Source: Candidatus Obscuribacter sp. (GTDB lineage: Bacteria; Cyanobacteriota; Vampirovibrionia; Obscuribacterales; Obscuribacteraceae). From it: a DNA stretch of 50,371 bases. Positions 9,153 through 17,592 of the stretch are shown here, piece by piece; within the stretch, counting starts at the first letter, position 1, and every line of letters starts with the position of its first letter. The position numbers and the translations under genes were made by a program. Below the pieces are notes generated by a model. It saw only the letters and a list, made by a program, of their open reading frames with translations, made no database searches and was not told where the DNA came from. The stretch lies in contig JADYXQ010000049.1 of the NCBI GenBank assembly GCA_021772135.1, positions 1-50,371 on the forward strand. Direction: 5' to 3'.

Positions 9153-10008
9153 GGCTTGCCTCATTGATATCTTCAGGCTGCGACAATTTTGTGGCGTTTT
9201 GAATTAATAAGTGAATGGCTCGCCTGGCTCTTTCACCTACTTCAGTGGAACGCCTCTGGGCAATAGATTCGATGGCGCTGGCAAAAGCATAGAATCTTTC
9301 GATTGACAGGTGAGTCGCTTTGGGATGCGGGAGAAGGCTGCGCAAATAACCGCGCAAATTGTTTGATTCTTTGTCTGTGAGCGGATCTAAAATGGCCAGC
9401 AAAGGCTTGAGCATTTTAATGGAAATGAGCGGTCGTTGATAGGCGAAAATGCCCCGGGAAAGGGCCCGGTGAATGAGGCGGCATTGCGGAAGTGGTGCGT
9501 TCTTGTCACGACCTGCCTCAGGAATTTTGCTAAGTTCGGGCTGCCACTGGTCAAAGTCGTGCAAGACATGCAGAATCGAGGGTGATGTCTGTCCGTAAGA
9601 GCTGTTGACCGGAAGCAAACCATAAATGAATGGTCTTGATTCGCATTTATCCACGTCTTTAGAGACGTTCAAGAGCACTGAAGCAATGTTGCTCGAGCGC
9701 ACGATAATGGCTTGTTCATTGACCTGAGTGATACGGCCTGGGGCAAAGGCTACTTCCTTGACGGCAAATTCCTGGCAGAGCAGCATATCGAGCACAGCGT
9801 CGCCCACAAGAGCGCCAAATTCTGCCGTGGTGATATTGCCTGCGACAAAATAAATGGTGACGTCTGGTATCTGGCGACCGAATCTAACTGACAACACGCC
9901 AGTTACACGCTCAAGGCTGAGAAATTGCATCACATTAAAGAGAGTGCCTTCTCTAACTGATGTTATATGAAAGCTAATGCCCAAACAGACCGCCTTAAGG
10001 TGCCCCAC
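9145..10008 (-). CDS. DUF4388 (PATAN-like) domain protein
   Basis: The 287-residue protein has an N-terminal DUF4388-type module (about residues 20-105): TLFNVMQFLSLERVTGVLSVRF, then IYFVAGNITTAEFGALVGDAVLDMLL. Family members occur in signalling proteins and are thought to mediate protein interactions; no enzyme domain is seen. The C-terminal part is helical with a conserved-looking LLPHPKATHLSIERFYAFASAIESIAQRR stretch. The first start is GTG 10008; ATG 9930 (before QFLSLERV) would cut into the domain and is less likely. A TATAAT-like hexamer lies about 10 bases upstream of the GTG, so an internal promoter is possible. It overlaps the deacetylase gene and follows an unknown gene by 39 bases in the same direction. 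Confidence 0.65.
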   Translation of the reverse strand: MGHLKAVCLGISFHITSVREGTLFNVMQFLSLERVTGVLSVRFGRQIPDVTIYFVAGNITTAEFGALVGDAVLDMLLCQEFAVKEVAFAPGRITQVNEQAIIVRSSNIASVLLNVSKDVDKCESRPFIYGLLPVNSSYGQTSPSILHVLHDFDQWQPELSKIPEAGRDKNAPLPQCRLIHRALSRGIFAYQRPLISIKMLKPLLAILDPLTDKESNNLRGYLRSLLPHPKATHLSIERFYAFASAIESIAQRRSTEVGERARRAIHLLIQNATKLSQPEDINEASHA

Positions 10009-10047
10009 CTGAATAGATTATATGGCAGATCAACTCAGCCTGGCTAC

Positions 10048-10887
10048 TCAGATTTGAGTCTCGAAAAACTCCGTAAGCTGGCCCTTTTCGCTAAATTTGG
10101 CAGCCCGACACCAATCGATCAGAACCAGATCATGCTTCTTTAGAAACTCGGCTAGCAGGGGTGTCACTTTAGCGGCGTCCATTCCACCATGGGGCACGAT
10201 ACCAATACTGGTGGCATTGCCTTGTTCGGCCTGGCCATAAACAATCAGTCCGCCGGTAGCCCTGAAGGCATAACCGTTTTCGACGACGCCTTCCATTTTG
10301 CCGCCGCTGATGAAATATGTAATACCGCCATAAGCTACTTCTTTGCCTAGGTCTGCTTGCAATTGCTCCACCGACAGGCTTTTGTTCGGCAGAGTGACAA
10401 TGGGAGCTCTTAAGTGCATGGCGGTGAAGGCACCGCTGGCGGTCCTTTTGTGTTCGTAAATTTCTCTGATGCCGTTTACTTCGTTGGCAATGGCAGTAGA
10501 CACTGCCAACGAAATAAACTCGACTTGACGCCAGTCGTCTTCATGCATTTCTAAGGTGGGACCGCTCACTGTGGATTTTTTATCCAGTTGACCAAGATCG
10601 CTACAGAGAGTGGGAATGGAATAAAGATAAAGAATGTCTTTCGGGTCCATCAACTGAACTGGTGGCAAGGGTCTGACTTTAAGCAAGAGCTTGCGTGATT
10701 GCGTATAGGCAGTGCGATGCAGAGGGTCTGCTTCTAAAACTTCGAACTCGGCTTTGCCCAGGTGAATGCTCGTGGTAATGTCAAATCTTTCCGGCAAATT
10801 TTCCGGTTTTTCACTCATCTCCACGATCAATTTACCGTCTTCGGCATTGACTATCGTTACCGCTATTTTTTTGCTGAAGAAATCCAT
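10048..10887 (-). CDS. unknown protein in murE operon
   Basis: I do not recognise this 279-residue soluble protein. It starts MDFFSKKIAVTIVNAEDGK without a signal peptide or membrane helix. The N-terminal half is beta-rich (alternating charged and hydrophobic, KLLLKVRPLPPVQLMDPKDILYLYSIPTL); the C-terminal half includes a glycine-rich stretch (GGITYFISGGKMEGVVENGYAFRATGGLIVYG) and an end segment VLIDWCRAAKF. It begins 16 bases after murE stops and is followed 39 bases later by the DUF4388 gene, so it is transcribed in the rplU-murE unit. The start ATG 10887 is preceded by AGGAGTCAG, a good ribosome site. No function is proposed. Confidence 0.7.
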   Translation of the reverse strand: MDFFSKKIAVTIVNAEDGKLIVEMSEKPENLPERFDITTSIHLGKAEFEVLEADPLHRTAYTQSRKLLLKVRPLPPVQLMDPKDILYLYSIPTLCSDLGQLDKKSTVSGPTLEMHEDDWRQVEFISLAVSTAIANEVNGIREIYEHKRTASGAFTAMHLRAPIVTLPNKSLSVEQLQADLGKEVAYGGITYFISGGKMEGVVENGYAFRATGGLIVYGQAEQGNATSIGIVPHGGMDAAKVTPLLAEFLKKHDLVLIDWCRAAKFSEKGQLTEFFETQI

Positions 10888-10903
10888 GGTCTGACTCCTG
10901 CTG

Positions 10904-12517
10904 CTATTTGCTTGTCAGAGTACCGAAGCGTTTTTCCAGAGCCTTGGCCACTTCTATGCGGTCATCAAAATCAATGGTGCGGTCGCCTAAAATCTGATAG
11001 GTTTCATGACCTTTGCCGGCTACGACAACTACGTCTTTAATATTGGCTGAGAGCACTGCGGTTTCAATAGCCTTCGCTCTATCCGCTTCTACTGTCACGC
11101 CCCGGAGGCGTTTGATGCCGGTAAGAATGTCGGCGATGATTTGTTGCGGATCTTCCGAGCGCGGATTGTCGGATGTGACCACCAGTTCGTCCGCTAAATT
11201 TTCAGCAATTTCACCCATCTGCGGACGCTTCGATGCGTCGCGATCGCCGCCGCAACCAAAAATGGCGATGAGCTTGCCGTCTTCGGGAACTAGAGCGCGA
11301 GCCGCTTTGAGAATATTTTCCAGGCCATCTGGAGTGTGTGCATAATCGACAATGCACAGAGGCGGGCGGTTGGTGGTGGCAAGATGAGCCGGCAACGAAA
11401 CTACTTCAAAGCGACCGGAAACACCGCCAAAGTCTGTTAGAGCTTCGGCAATGGCTTCTTTTTCTACTCCCTCTCCCATGCAAACGGCCATAGCGGCCAT
11501 GATGTTGTAGAGATTAAAGCGGCCGGTCAATTTGGTGGAAAATGAAATGACACCACTGGGGGTGGCAAGGGTGAGCTTCATGCCGGAGAAATCGAAATTG
11601 CCTTTTTTGACATGAATCGATGCTTTTTCGCTGTAACCGTAAGTAATTAAATTGATGTCTTTGGCGGTGGCTTTAATGAATTCCTGCGCCAGCTCATCGT
11701 CTAAGTTGATTACGGCTGTACGTGGATGAACTGCGCTTTTACCGAGTATTTCAAAAAGCTGGCGTTTTGATTGCCAGTAATGCTCCATGGTTTTGTGAAA
11801 ATCGAGGTGGTCTTGAGTGATATTGCTCAAGCAAGCCGCGGCAAAGTTGCAGCCATAAACGCGCTTGAGAGCGAGGGCATGGCTTGAGACTTCCATGGCG
11901 ATTTTTCTAACGCCACGATTGGCCATGGTGAAGAGTAGTGCCTGGAGATCGGATGCCTGGGGGGTGGTGTGTTTCACATCCAGATATTCGCTTTCCCCTT
12001 GATATTTTCCATCAATAAATGAGGGAATGCGTGCGCCCAGGGTTCCCACCAGGCCGGTGGGTTGTCCGTTGGAATTGAGGATTTGTTCAATCAAGTGAGT
12101 GGTTGTAGTTTTGCCATTGGTGCCGGTGACGGCAAGCAAGCGCAATTTTTTGCTGGGCTGCTCGTATAAATCGGCTGATACTGCGGCAATGGCTGCTCGA
12201 GCATCTTTGACCACAACCAGTGGCACCGAATATGGACCACTCTCTTTTTCAGAGAAGACTACACTGGCGCCTTTTTCGACGGCGTCGTTGATAAATTTGT
12301 TGCCGTCCGTGGTGAAGCCTTCTATCGAGAAGAAGGCGTTGCCCGGCTCTACGTGCCGTGAGTCGTAGGCGATACCAGTGACGCTAATGTCGGCAGCGGC
12401 CTTAGATGATCTGGCCGGTACCTCTCTTGCTGCAAGAGCCGCCCCGTTATCACGGCGCAGCTCTGACAATAGTTGTTTTAGTGCTTTTGGAGCAGGTGGA
12501 TCAAACTGGGTAGACAC
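10904..12517 (-). CDS. murE: UDP-N-acetylmuramoyl-tripeptide synthetase, DAP-adding
   Basis: MurE adds the third amino acid of the peptidoglycan stem in the cytoplasm. In 537 residues the family layout is complete: N-terminal UDP-binding domain with [21 protein letters not shown]-binding GTNGKTTTT at 132-140, the central [11 protein letters not shown] metal region, [24 protein letters not shown], and DNPRSEDP near residue 449. The DNPR signature marks meso-diaminopimelate as substrate, so the wall is DAP type. The first 17 bases overlap the end of rpmA, which suggests translational coupling with ribosomal protein L27. A 40-residue N-terminal part rich in Ala and Arg precedes the usual start of homology. 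murE more often sits in the dcw cluster, so its place behind rplU-rpmA is unusual. Confidence 0.97.
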   Translation of the reverse strand: MSTQFDPPAPKALKQLLSELRRDNGAALAAREVPARSSKAAADISVTGIAYDSRHVEPGNAFFSIEGFTTDGNKFINDAVEKGASVVFSEKESGPYSVPLVVVKDARAAIAAVSADLYEQPSKKLRLLAVTGTNGKTTTTHLIEQILNSNGQPTGLVGTLGARIPSFIDGKYQGESEYLDVKHTTPQASDLQALLFTMANRGVRKIAMEVSSHALALKRVYGCNFAAACLSNITQDHLDFHKTMEHYWQSKRQLFEILGKSAVHPRTAVINLDDELAQEFIKATAKDINLITYGYSEKASIHVKKGNFDFSGMKLTLATPSGVISFSTKLTGRFNLYNIMAAMAVCMGEGVEKEAIAEALTDFGGVSGRFEVVSLPAHLATTNRPPLCIVDYAHTPDGLENILKAARALVPEDGKLIAIFGCGGDRDASKRPQMGEIAENLADELVVTSDNPRSEDPQQIIADILTGIKRLRGVTVEADRAKAIETAVLSANIKDVVVVAGKGHETYQILGDRTIDFDDRIEVAKALEKRFGTLTSK

Positions 12518-12752
12518 TTACCAATTTGCGTCCTCTGGATTCTTCGTAACGAACAATTCCTTCCATGATGGAAAAGAGAGTGTCATCAGATCCGCGCAGG
12601 ACATTTTTTCCTGGATGGATTTTGGTGCCGCGCTGTCTTACCAGAATGTTGCCGGAAGCAACGGCCTCGCCGCCGTAGACTTTAACGCCAAGGCGCTTCG
12701 GTTGGCTGTCTCTGCCGTTTCTTGTAGAGCCCGCGCCCTTCTTATGTGCCAT
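12501..12752 (-). CDS. rpmA: 50S ribosomal protein L27
   Basis: The 83-residue protein is a full-length L27: [44 protein letters not shown] and the typical C-terminal VSVYPV. Its flexible N-terminus reaches the peptidyl transferase centre. No N-terminal cleavage extension of the Firmicutes type is present. It lies 6 bases after rplU and its last 17 bases overlap murE. Start ATG 12752 follows AAGGAG closely. Function is certain. Confidence 0.98.
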   Translation of the reverse strand: MAHKKGAGSTRNGRDSQPKRLGVKVYGGEAVASGNILVRQRGTKIHPGKNVLRGSDDTLFSIMEGIVRYEESRGRKLVSVYPV

Positions 12753-12758
12753 TGACGG

Positions 12759-13196
12759 TTACTCCTTTGAAGCTTTTTCGGTTGAAGCTTTTTCGGTTGA
12801 AGCTTTGGCAGCTGCTGGTTTTTCAGCTTTAGCTACAACTTTGTTGTCGAGCTCGATTGAATCAATCATCACGCGAGTGGATTGCACTCTATGACCTTGT
12901 TTCTTCCGTGTGCCCTTTTTAGATTTCATGTGATAGACAATCACTTTGGTCGCTTTAATGGTCGACTGAATGCGGCCGTGCACTTCGTTCACTTCCAGCT
13001 TGGAAATGACTTTGCCCGTCACCTTGGCGCCTTGAATATAAGGAGCGCCTACGGTGGAACTAGCTCCGTCAACCAGCATTAAAACGCGGTCGAAGACGTG
13101 AGTTGTCCCTTCTTCTTCGCCGGACATGTCGATATCGATGTACCGACCAGCGTGTAATTCATATTGCCTTCCGCAGGCTTCAACAATCGCGAACAT
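12759..13196 (-). CDS. rplU: 50S ribosomal protein L21 with repeat tail
   Basis: L21 binds 23S rRNA in the large subunit. Residues 1-105 match the family: MFAIVEACGRQYELHAGRYIDID at the start and the conserved HMKSKKGTRKKQGHRVQ near 90-105. At 145 residues it is about 40 longer than usual; the tail is Ala/Lys/Glu-rich and ends in tandem STEKA units encoded by a 15-base direct repeat at about 12769-12800. The start ATG 13196 has GGAG eight bases upstream. It opens the operon with rpmA and murE and is driven by the promoter at 13305-13333, with a leader that may fold at 13235-13248. Confidence 0.96.
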   Translation of the reverse strand: MFAIVEACGRQYELHAGRYIDIDMSGEEEGTTHVFDRVLMLVDGASSTVGAPYIQGAKVTGKVISKLEVNEVHGRIQSTIKATKVIVYHMKSKKGTRKKQGHRVQSTRVMIDSIELDNKVVAKAEKPAAAKASTEKASTEKASKE

Positions 13197-13234
13197 TTTT
13201 GTCTCCAGCTATTGAACTCAGGCGAGTCTTTTCC

Positions 13235-13248
13235 CGTCTATATAGACG
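13235..13248 (-). promoter_or_regulatory. palindrome in rplU leader, possible autoregulatory element
   Basis: The 14-mer CGTCTATATAGACG is a perfect palindrome within the roughly 100-nt leader between the predicted transcription start near 13298 and rplU. L21 leader structures that control the operon are known in other bacteria, but I cannot match this to a known family; it may equally be a protein operator. Confidence 0.35.
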
Positions 13249-13304
13249 ACTGCTTACGGCTCTCGAACGGAGAACCTGTTGCTTGGACCACAAGCCAAGT
13301 CGGA

Positions 13305-13333
13305 ATAGTACCAAAACCTGGCATGGCGGTCAA
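13305..13333 (-). promoter_or_regulatory. sigma-70-type promoter of the rplU-rpmA-murE operon
   Basis: On the minus strand TTGACC (13328-13333), a 17-bp spacer and TACTAT (13305-13310) form a near-consensus promoter, with TG one base before the -10 (extended -10). Transcription should start near 13298, about 100 bases before rplU. Confidence 0.75.
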
Positions 13334-13403
13334 ACTTAAGTCTTAAATACTCGCTAACTTGGCAATAATCGGTAAACTTAGAAGTCATTATAAGGAGTGG
13401 ATT

Positions 13404-13589
13404 ATGTCGGACGCAGTGAATGAAGCCGAGCTGGGGCGCAGCAAATACAGCAATACGCCTAAAGAGCATCTCTATCACTTGCTTACTATCGGCTGGGAGC
13501 CTAATAGTCCTCTCATAATCAAATATGTTGTTGAGAATGCTTTGCAAAAAGACTTAAACGACTGGTTGGCACTCAATAAGATCAAATGA
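13404..13589 (+). CDS. small conserved-looking protein, function unknown
   Basis: ATG 13404 with AAGGAG at 13392-13397 gives a 61-residue protein, MSDAVNEAELGRSKYSNTPK...; earlier in-frame starts lack a ribosome site and run into the rplU promoter, so the short form is preferred. The product is soluble, mildly acidic at the start, with HLYHLLTIGWEPNSPLIIKYVVENALQ as the core helix region. I do not recognise the family. It is divergent from the rplU operon and precedes the peroxiredoxin gene by 121 bases, in the same direction. Confidence 0.7.
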   Translation: MSDAVNEAELGRSKYSNTPKEHLYHLLTIGWEPNSPLIIKYVVENALQKDLNDWLALNKIK

Positions 13590-13710
13590 TCGGCCTTTGG
13601 CTCTTCCCGCCAAATTGTGAGCTTTCCATTAAACATATAAAGGATTTAAGAAGCGCCCCCTAAGATGGTGTGACTGAATACTACACAAAGTTTTTTGGAG
13701 AATTATCTCT

Positions 13711-14250
13711 ATGTTGCAAGTTGGAAAAAGAGCTCCTGACTTTGATATGCCCTCTACCAAGGATCTGAAGACCTTGAAAGAGAACGTCAAATTGTCAGAT
13801 TACAAAGGTAAGTGGCTCGTTCTTTTCTTTTATCCATTAGATTTCACTTTCGTTTGCCCTACCGAACTTAAGGCTTTCTCGGATAAATATGATGAAGTGA
13901 AAAAAGCCGGCGCTGAAGTTCTCGCTATCTCAACAGACAGCGTGTTCAGCCACAGAGCCTGGATCAATACTCCAGATGCTCAAGGTGGACTTGGCCCAGT
14001 TAAATATGTACTCGCTTCTGACATCACTAAAGATGTCAGCCGCGACTACGGCGTATTGATCGAAGATAAGGGCATCGCTCTGCGCGGCCTGTTCATCATC
14101 GACCAGGACGGCGTACTTCAGTATCAAGTCGTTCACGGCTTGAATATTGGTCGTTCTGTTGACGAAACCCTTCGCGTTCTTGAAGCTCTCAAGACCGGCG
14201 GACTTTGCGCAGCAGATTGGAAGCCTGGCCAAAAGCCTCTTTCAGTTTAA
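13711..14250 (+). CDS. 2-Cys peroxiredoxin (AhpC/TSA family)
   Basis: The 179-residue enzyme reduces hydrogen peroxide and organic peroxides through a cysteine thiol. The peroxidatic Cys49 lies in DFTFVCPTE and the resolving Cys166 in GLCAADWKPG, so it is a typical 2-Cys Prx; the aromatic WKPG context and length fit AhpC/Prx1 class. GGAG lies ten bases before ATG 13711. A strong intrinsic terminator follows at 14299, so the gene is probably transcribed alone. The reductant is not evident, although a thioredoxin-like gene follows directly. Confidence 0.95.
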   Translation: MLQVGKRAPDFDMPSTKDLKTLKENVKLSDYKGKWLVLFFYPLDFTFVCPTELKAFSDKYDEVKKAGAEVLAISTDSVFSHRAWINTPDAQGGLGPVKYVLASDITKDVSRDYGVLIEDKGIALRGLFIIDQDGVLQYQVVHGLNIGRSVDETLRVLEALKTGGLCAADWKPGQKPLSV

Positions 14251-14298
14251 TTGCCTCCTAATTCGAGCAATAAAAACGAGACGAATAAATCTCAAACA

Positions 14299-14332
14299 AA
14301 GGGCCGCCTATTTGGGCGGCTCTTCTTTTTTT
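14299..14332 (+). terminator. intrinsic terminator after peroxiredoxin
   Basis: GGGCCGCC, a short TATTT loop region and GGGCGGCTC form a GC-rich stem followed by CTTCTTTTTTT, about 50 bases after the peroxiredoxin stop. Confidence 0.9.
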
Positions 14333-14399
14333 CACAGGAATTTGTTGCTCGTAAGCGTTAGAATTACAGAGAACGAACGAATTAAATCAGGAGGACCCT

Positions 14400-14861
14400 A
14401 TGCCGCTTCGAATGGATGCTCCCTTGCCATCACTGGATGGTGGGACAGACTGGTTCAACAGTGAACCGATTACCCTTGAAGATCTCAAAGGCCAGCCCGT
14501 TTTAATTCACTATTGGGCTATCAGTTGTGGAATTTGCAAAGAGTCTCTGCCTGACATCAATCGCTGGATTGATGAGTATGGTCCAAAGGGATTGAAAATT
14601 ATTTCGGTGCACATGCCGCGTCAAGAGTCAGACACCAATGTGCCTGAAGTTAAAAAGGCGATTGATGAGTATGAAGTTAGACAACCATGCGTTGTTGATA
14701 ACTGGCATGCCATCACCGATCGTTTTGAAAATAAATATGTGCCGGCTTTTTATCTTTTTGATGCAGAGCACAAGATGCGGCATTTTCAGGCCGGCGAAAA
14801 AGCGGTCAAGATGACAGAGCCTGTCATTCAAAGAGTTCTAGGCATCACCCAAACCGTCTAA
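14400..14861 (+). CDS. thioredoxin-like (TlpA/ResA-type) disulfide reductase
   Basis: The 153-residue protein has the thioredoxin fold of the TlpA/redoxin group: ITLEDLKGQPVLIHYWAISCGICKESLPDI, active-site C43-G-I-C46, and the cis-Pro segment VPAFYLFD near residue 120. TlpA proteins are usually exported, but no signal peptide is present here, so it should act in the cytoplasm, perhaps as partner of the peroxiredoxin just upstream. AGGAGG precedes ATG 14400 by a few bases, a strong ribosome site. The CGIC redox dipeptide is atypical relative to CGPC of thioredoxin and suggests a different redox potential. Confidence 0.88.
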   Translation: MPLRMDAPLPSLDGGTDWFNSEPITLEDLKGQPVLIHYWAISCGICKESLPDINRWIDEYGPKGLKIISVHMPRQESDTNVPEVKKAIDEYEVRQPCVVDNWHAITDRFENKYVPAFYLFDAEHKMRHFQAGEKAVKMTEPVIQRVLGITQTV

Positions 14862-14907
14862 ATCGTCTAAACAGACTAACTTACATTTCAATTTATAGGT
14901 GCAGATT

Positions 14908-16332
14908 ATGGGTAATGCTACTGTTGATAAATCAGCCGACAAGTCAGCTGATAAGTCAGACAAATCCGAAAAAGAAAAATCGGAAAGCAAAGAAAAAGAT
15001 CTGGGCGGACTTAAAACTGCTGACGCTCAGCCGTTAGTTTTCGAACGCTCCGGTAAACTTTTCGCCCGAGCCAAAGAACACATTCCCGGTGGTGTCAATT
15101 CGCCAGTGCGTTCTTGCAAATCTGTAGGCGTAGACCCGATCTTTATGGCCAATGCCGACGGCCCGCACATCTATGACGAAGACAAGAATTGTTATCTCGA
15201 TTATGTCGGCTCATGGGGCGCCATGATTCTTGGTCACTGTCACCCCCGCGTCATGGAAGCAATTGAAACCGCTGTGCGTCGTGGCACCAGCTATGGTGCT
15301 CCGTGCAGAGCCGAAGTTGAAATCGCCGAATTGCTTTGTTCGATGGTGCCCTCCATGGAAATGGTGCGCATGGTCAACTCAGGCACTGAGGCCTGCATGT
15401 CGGCTATTCGTTTAGCGCGCGCTTTCACCAAGCGCTCGCTAATAGTAAAATTTGACGGTTGCTACCACGGTCACGCTGATTCATTCCTGGTTAAAGCCGG
15501 GTCTGGCCTGGCTACACTTGGCATCTCCAGCTCACCTGGTGTGCCCGAAGAATTGACCAAGTTGACTATATCTTTGCCCTACAACGATGTTGATGCCCTG
15601 CGTGAAGCTTTCGCTAAAAAAGGCGACGACATTGCCGCAATTATCGTCGAGCCTATTCTGGGCAATGCCGGCATAATCGAACCGACTGATGAATTCATCA
15701 AATGTATGACCGGCCTTTGCAAAGACACCGGCGCCTTGCTTATATATGACGAAGTGATGACCGGATTTAGAGTGGCCATGGGCGGTGCGCAAGAGCGCCA
15801 GAGTGTCAAGCCAGATTTGAGTTGCTTCGGCAAAGTTATTGGCGGCGGTCTTCCTGTGGGTGCTTACGGTGGCCGCAAAGATATTATGGAGCACATCGCT
15901 CCTCAAGGAAGTGTCTATCAAGCCGGCACATTGTCAGGCAATCCGCTGGCTATGGCTGCCGGTCTTGCTCAATTGCGTTTCCTCAAAGCTAACAAACCGC
16001 ATGAACGATTGGCTGAAATTACTGAGATGTTGGCCAAGGGCATTGTCGAAATTGGCGAAAAATTGTCGGTACCAATACAGGTGGCACACGTGCCTGGAAT
16101 GCTCAGCTTCTTCTTTACCGATAAACAGGTAACTGATTTTGCCGGCGCGCAAAAGTGTGACACTGAATTGTTTGCTAAAGTCTGGCGCGGACTGATTGAG
16201 CGTGGCATTTACTGGCCACCTTCACAATTTGAGTCAGCCTTTGTTTCGATTATTCACTCTAAAGCTGATATCAGACAAACTCTTGAAGCCTTCGAAGGAA
16301 GCTTGAAAGAAGCCACCGCAAAATCAAAATAA
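14908..16332 (+). CDS. hemL: glutamate-1-semialdehyde 2,1-aminomutase
   Basis: HemL converts glutamate-1-semialdehyde to 5-aminolevulinate, the last step of the C5 route to tetrapyrroles, using PMP/PLP. Diagnostic stretches are IPGGVNSPVRSCKSVG, VNSGTEACMSAIRLARA, FDGCYHGHAD, YDEVMTGFR, and the PLP-lysine motif CFGKVIGGGLPVGAYGG. From ATG 14908 (AGGTG 6 bases upstream; a GTG at 14899 is less likely) it is 474 residues, about 40 longer than usual, because of a Lys/Ser/Asp/Glu-rich head with ADKSADKSDKS repeats. That head looks disordered and is absent from most HemL. The YCII-like gene follows by 24 bases. Confidence 0.96.
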   Translation: MGNATVDKSADKSADKSDKSEKEKSESKEKDLGGLKTADAQPLVFERSGKLFARAKEHIPGGVNSPVRSCKSVGVDPIFMANADGPHIYDEDKNCYLDYVGSWGAMILGHCHPRVMEAIETAVRRGTSYGAPCRAEVEIAELLCSMVPSMEMVRMVNSGTEACMSAIRLARAFTKRSLIVKFDGCYHGHADSFLVKAGSGLATLGISSSPGVPEELTKLTISLPYNDVDALREAFAKKGDDIAAIIVEPILGNAGIIEPTDEFIKCMTGLCKDTGALLIYDEVMTGFRVAMGGAQERQSVKPDLSCFGKVIGGGLPVGAYGGRKDIMEHIAPQGSVYQAGTLSGNPLAMAAGLAQLRFLKANKPHERLAEITEMLAKGIVEIGEKLSVPIQVAHVPGMLSFFFTDKQVTDFAGAQKCDTELFAKVWRGLIERGIYWPPSQFESAFVSIIHSKADIRQTLEAFEGSLKEATAKSK

Positions 16333-16356
16333 GTCTGTAAGTGGAGTGATGATATC

Positions 16357-16656
16357 GTGCAATTTATCGTAACCGGATACGACGGCTCTGACGCGGGCGC
16401 ACTTGAGCGTCGTACTGCTGTGCGCGACGCGCATCTGGTCGGTGCCACCGCCATGAAAGAAGCAGGCCAACTTTTGTTCGGCACCGCCATTTTGGATGAC
16501 GACGACAAAATGATTGGATCAATCATGGTGGTTGAATATCCTGATCGTGCAGCTGTTGATGCCTGGCTCAAAGTTGAACCATATGTAAAAGGTGACGTGT
16601 GGCGCAAGATTGAAATTGCGCCATGCCGCGTGGCCCCGATGTTCCAGGCCAAATAG
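16357..16656 (+). CDS. YciI/YCII-related domain protein
   Basis: This 99-residue protein matches the YCII family (dimeric alpha-beta barrel): MQFIVTGYDGSDAGALERRTAVRDAHLVGATAMKEAG...LDDDDKMIGSIMVVEYPDRAAVDAWLKVEPYVKGDVWRKIEIAP. The His of DAHL and the Asp of the EYPDRAAVDAWL segment are the family's putative active-site residues. The activity is not known for most members. The start is GTG 16357 with GGAG about ten bases upstream. It is co-directional with hemL and ends at the palindromic terminator shared with comFC. Confidence 0.85.
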   Translation: MQFIVTGYDGSDAGALERRTAVRDAHLVGATAMKEAGQLLFGTAILDDDDKMIGSIMVVEYPDRAAVDAWLKVEPYVKGDVWRKIEIAPCRVAPMFQAK

Positions 16657-16700
16657 ATTGGTCTGGTGGCAAGATTAAATGGCAACTGATTCGCTGTTCT

Positions 16701-16726
16701 AAACTCAAACGTTATCGTTTGAGTTT
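16701..16726. terminator. palindromic bidirectional terminator between YCII gene and comFC
   Basis: AAACTCAAACG, loop TTAT, CGTTTGAGTTT: a perfect 11-bp stem. It contains the same AAACGTTATCGTTT core as the hairpin at 7001-7030, again between convergent genes, and here includes the comFC stop codon. Confidence 0.7.
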
Positions 16727-17490
16727 GTGCCGGACAGTTCAGGCACTGCTCGCCCCTCGTTTTCTGCTCGCAAAACAGCTCTGGCAACCGTAAGCACCGC
16801 TACTTTTTCGGCTCCCGCTGCCATTAACGCATCGCGGCAAGCTAGAGCGGTGGCTCCTGAGGTGAGGACATCGTCGATTAAGATGATTGTCTTATTTTTT
16901 AGCCGGTTGGACGCACTGAATGCATCTTGAACATTGGCTCGCCTCTTTATTTTACTCAGTCCGTATTGTGGTTCAGTTACGCGCGTTCGCATCAGGGCTT
17001 TGCTGTCGTGTCTTAAACTGGCCAGGTTTGCCAGTTCTCGGGCAATCAATTCGCTTTGATTGAATCCTCTTTCTTTTAATTTCTGAGGGTGTAAAGGCAC
17101 GGAGATAATCAAAAAATCTTTTTTATTGCCTTGCAAAAGTATTTGCAGTGAGGGCAAGAGCGGCCTTGCTAATTCGCTGGCCAACGAAACTTTACCACTA
17201 TATTTTAGCCCACGAATAGTGTCGCGGGCGGTGCCTTGATAAGGGTAGACGCTGACGCAATCTATTGGACTCTCTTCTCCGATAGTGCAACAAATCGCTT
17301 CTTTTGGCTCTAGTATTTGTAAGCAAGCGAGACAGAGAAACTTTGATTGCCTGGGCCAAGTTTTAAAATCAAAGGAAAGTGGTGGCGGCACGATCTCGCT
17401 TTCGCACACAAGACAGATGCGGCTGCCCAGAAGAAGCGCCACACGTGATTCGATATCGGTCAATAAATATTTGCCTAGTTGAATAAACAT
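16705..17490 (-). CDS. comFC: ComF family phosphoribosyltransferase-like protein
   Basis: The 261-residue protein has an N-terminal cysteine cluster (CLVCE, then CLAC about 35 residues later), the zinc-ribbon half of ComFC, and a C-terminal type I phosphoribosyltransferase domain with the PRPP loop IILIDDVLTSGATALACRDAL. In naturally competent bacteria ComFC is needed for DNA uptake and processing of single-stranded DNA; it is also present in non-competent ones. PLHPQKLKERGFNQSELIA is the highly conserved central motif. GGAGG lies 13 bases before ATG 17490, further than ideal. It is divergent from the Alum_res-type gene. Confidence 0.88.
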   Translation of the reverse strand: MFIQLGKYLLTDIESRVALLLGSRICLVCESEIVPPPLSFDFKTWPRQSKFLCLACLQILEPKEAICCTIGEESPIDCVSVYPYQGTARDTIRGLKYSGKVSLASELARPLLPSLQILLQGNKKDFLIISVPLHPQKLKERGFNQSELIARELANLASLRHDSKALMRTRVTEPQYGLSKIKRRANVQDAFSASNRLKNKTIILIDDVLTSGATALACRDALMAAGAEKVAVLTVARAVLRAENEGRAVPELSGTNSNDNV

Positions 17491-17592
17491 ATCGATTTAA
17501 CACCCTCCTTATTCTTTTACGAGTGGGAGGCGCTTAAAGTTCAAGTAGAATGGCTAAATTAATTGAAAACTCTTGTATTAAGGGATTTGACC

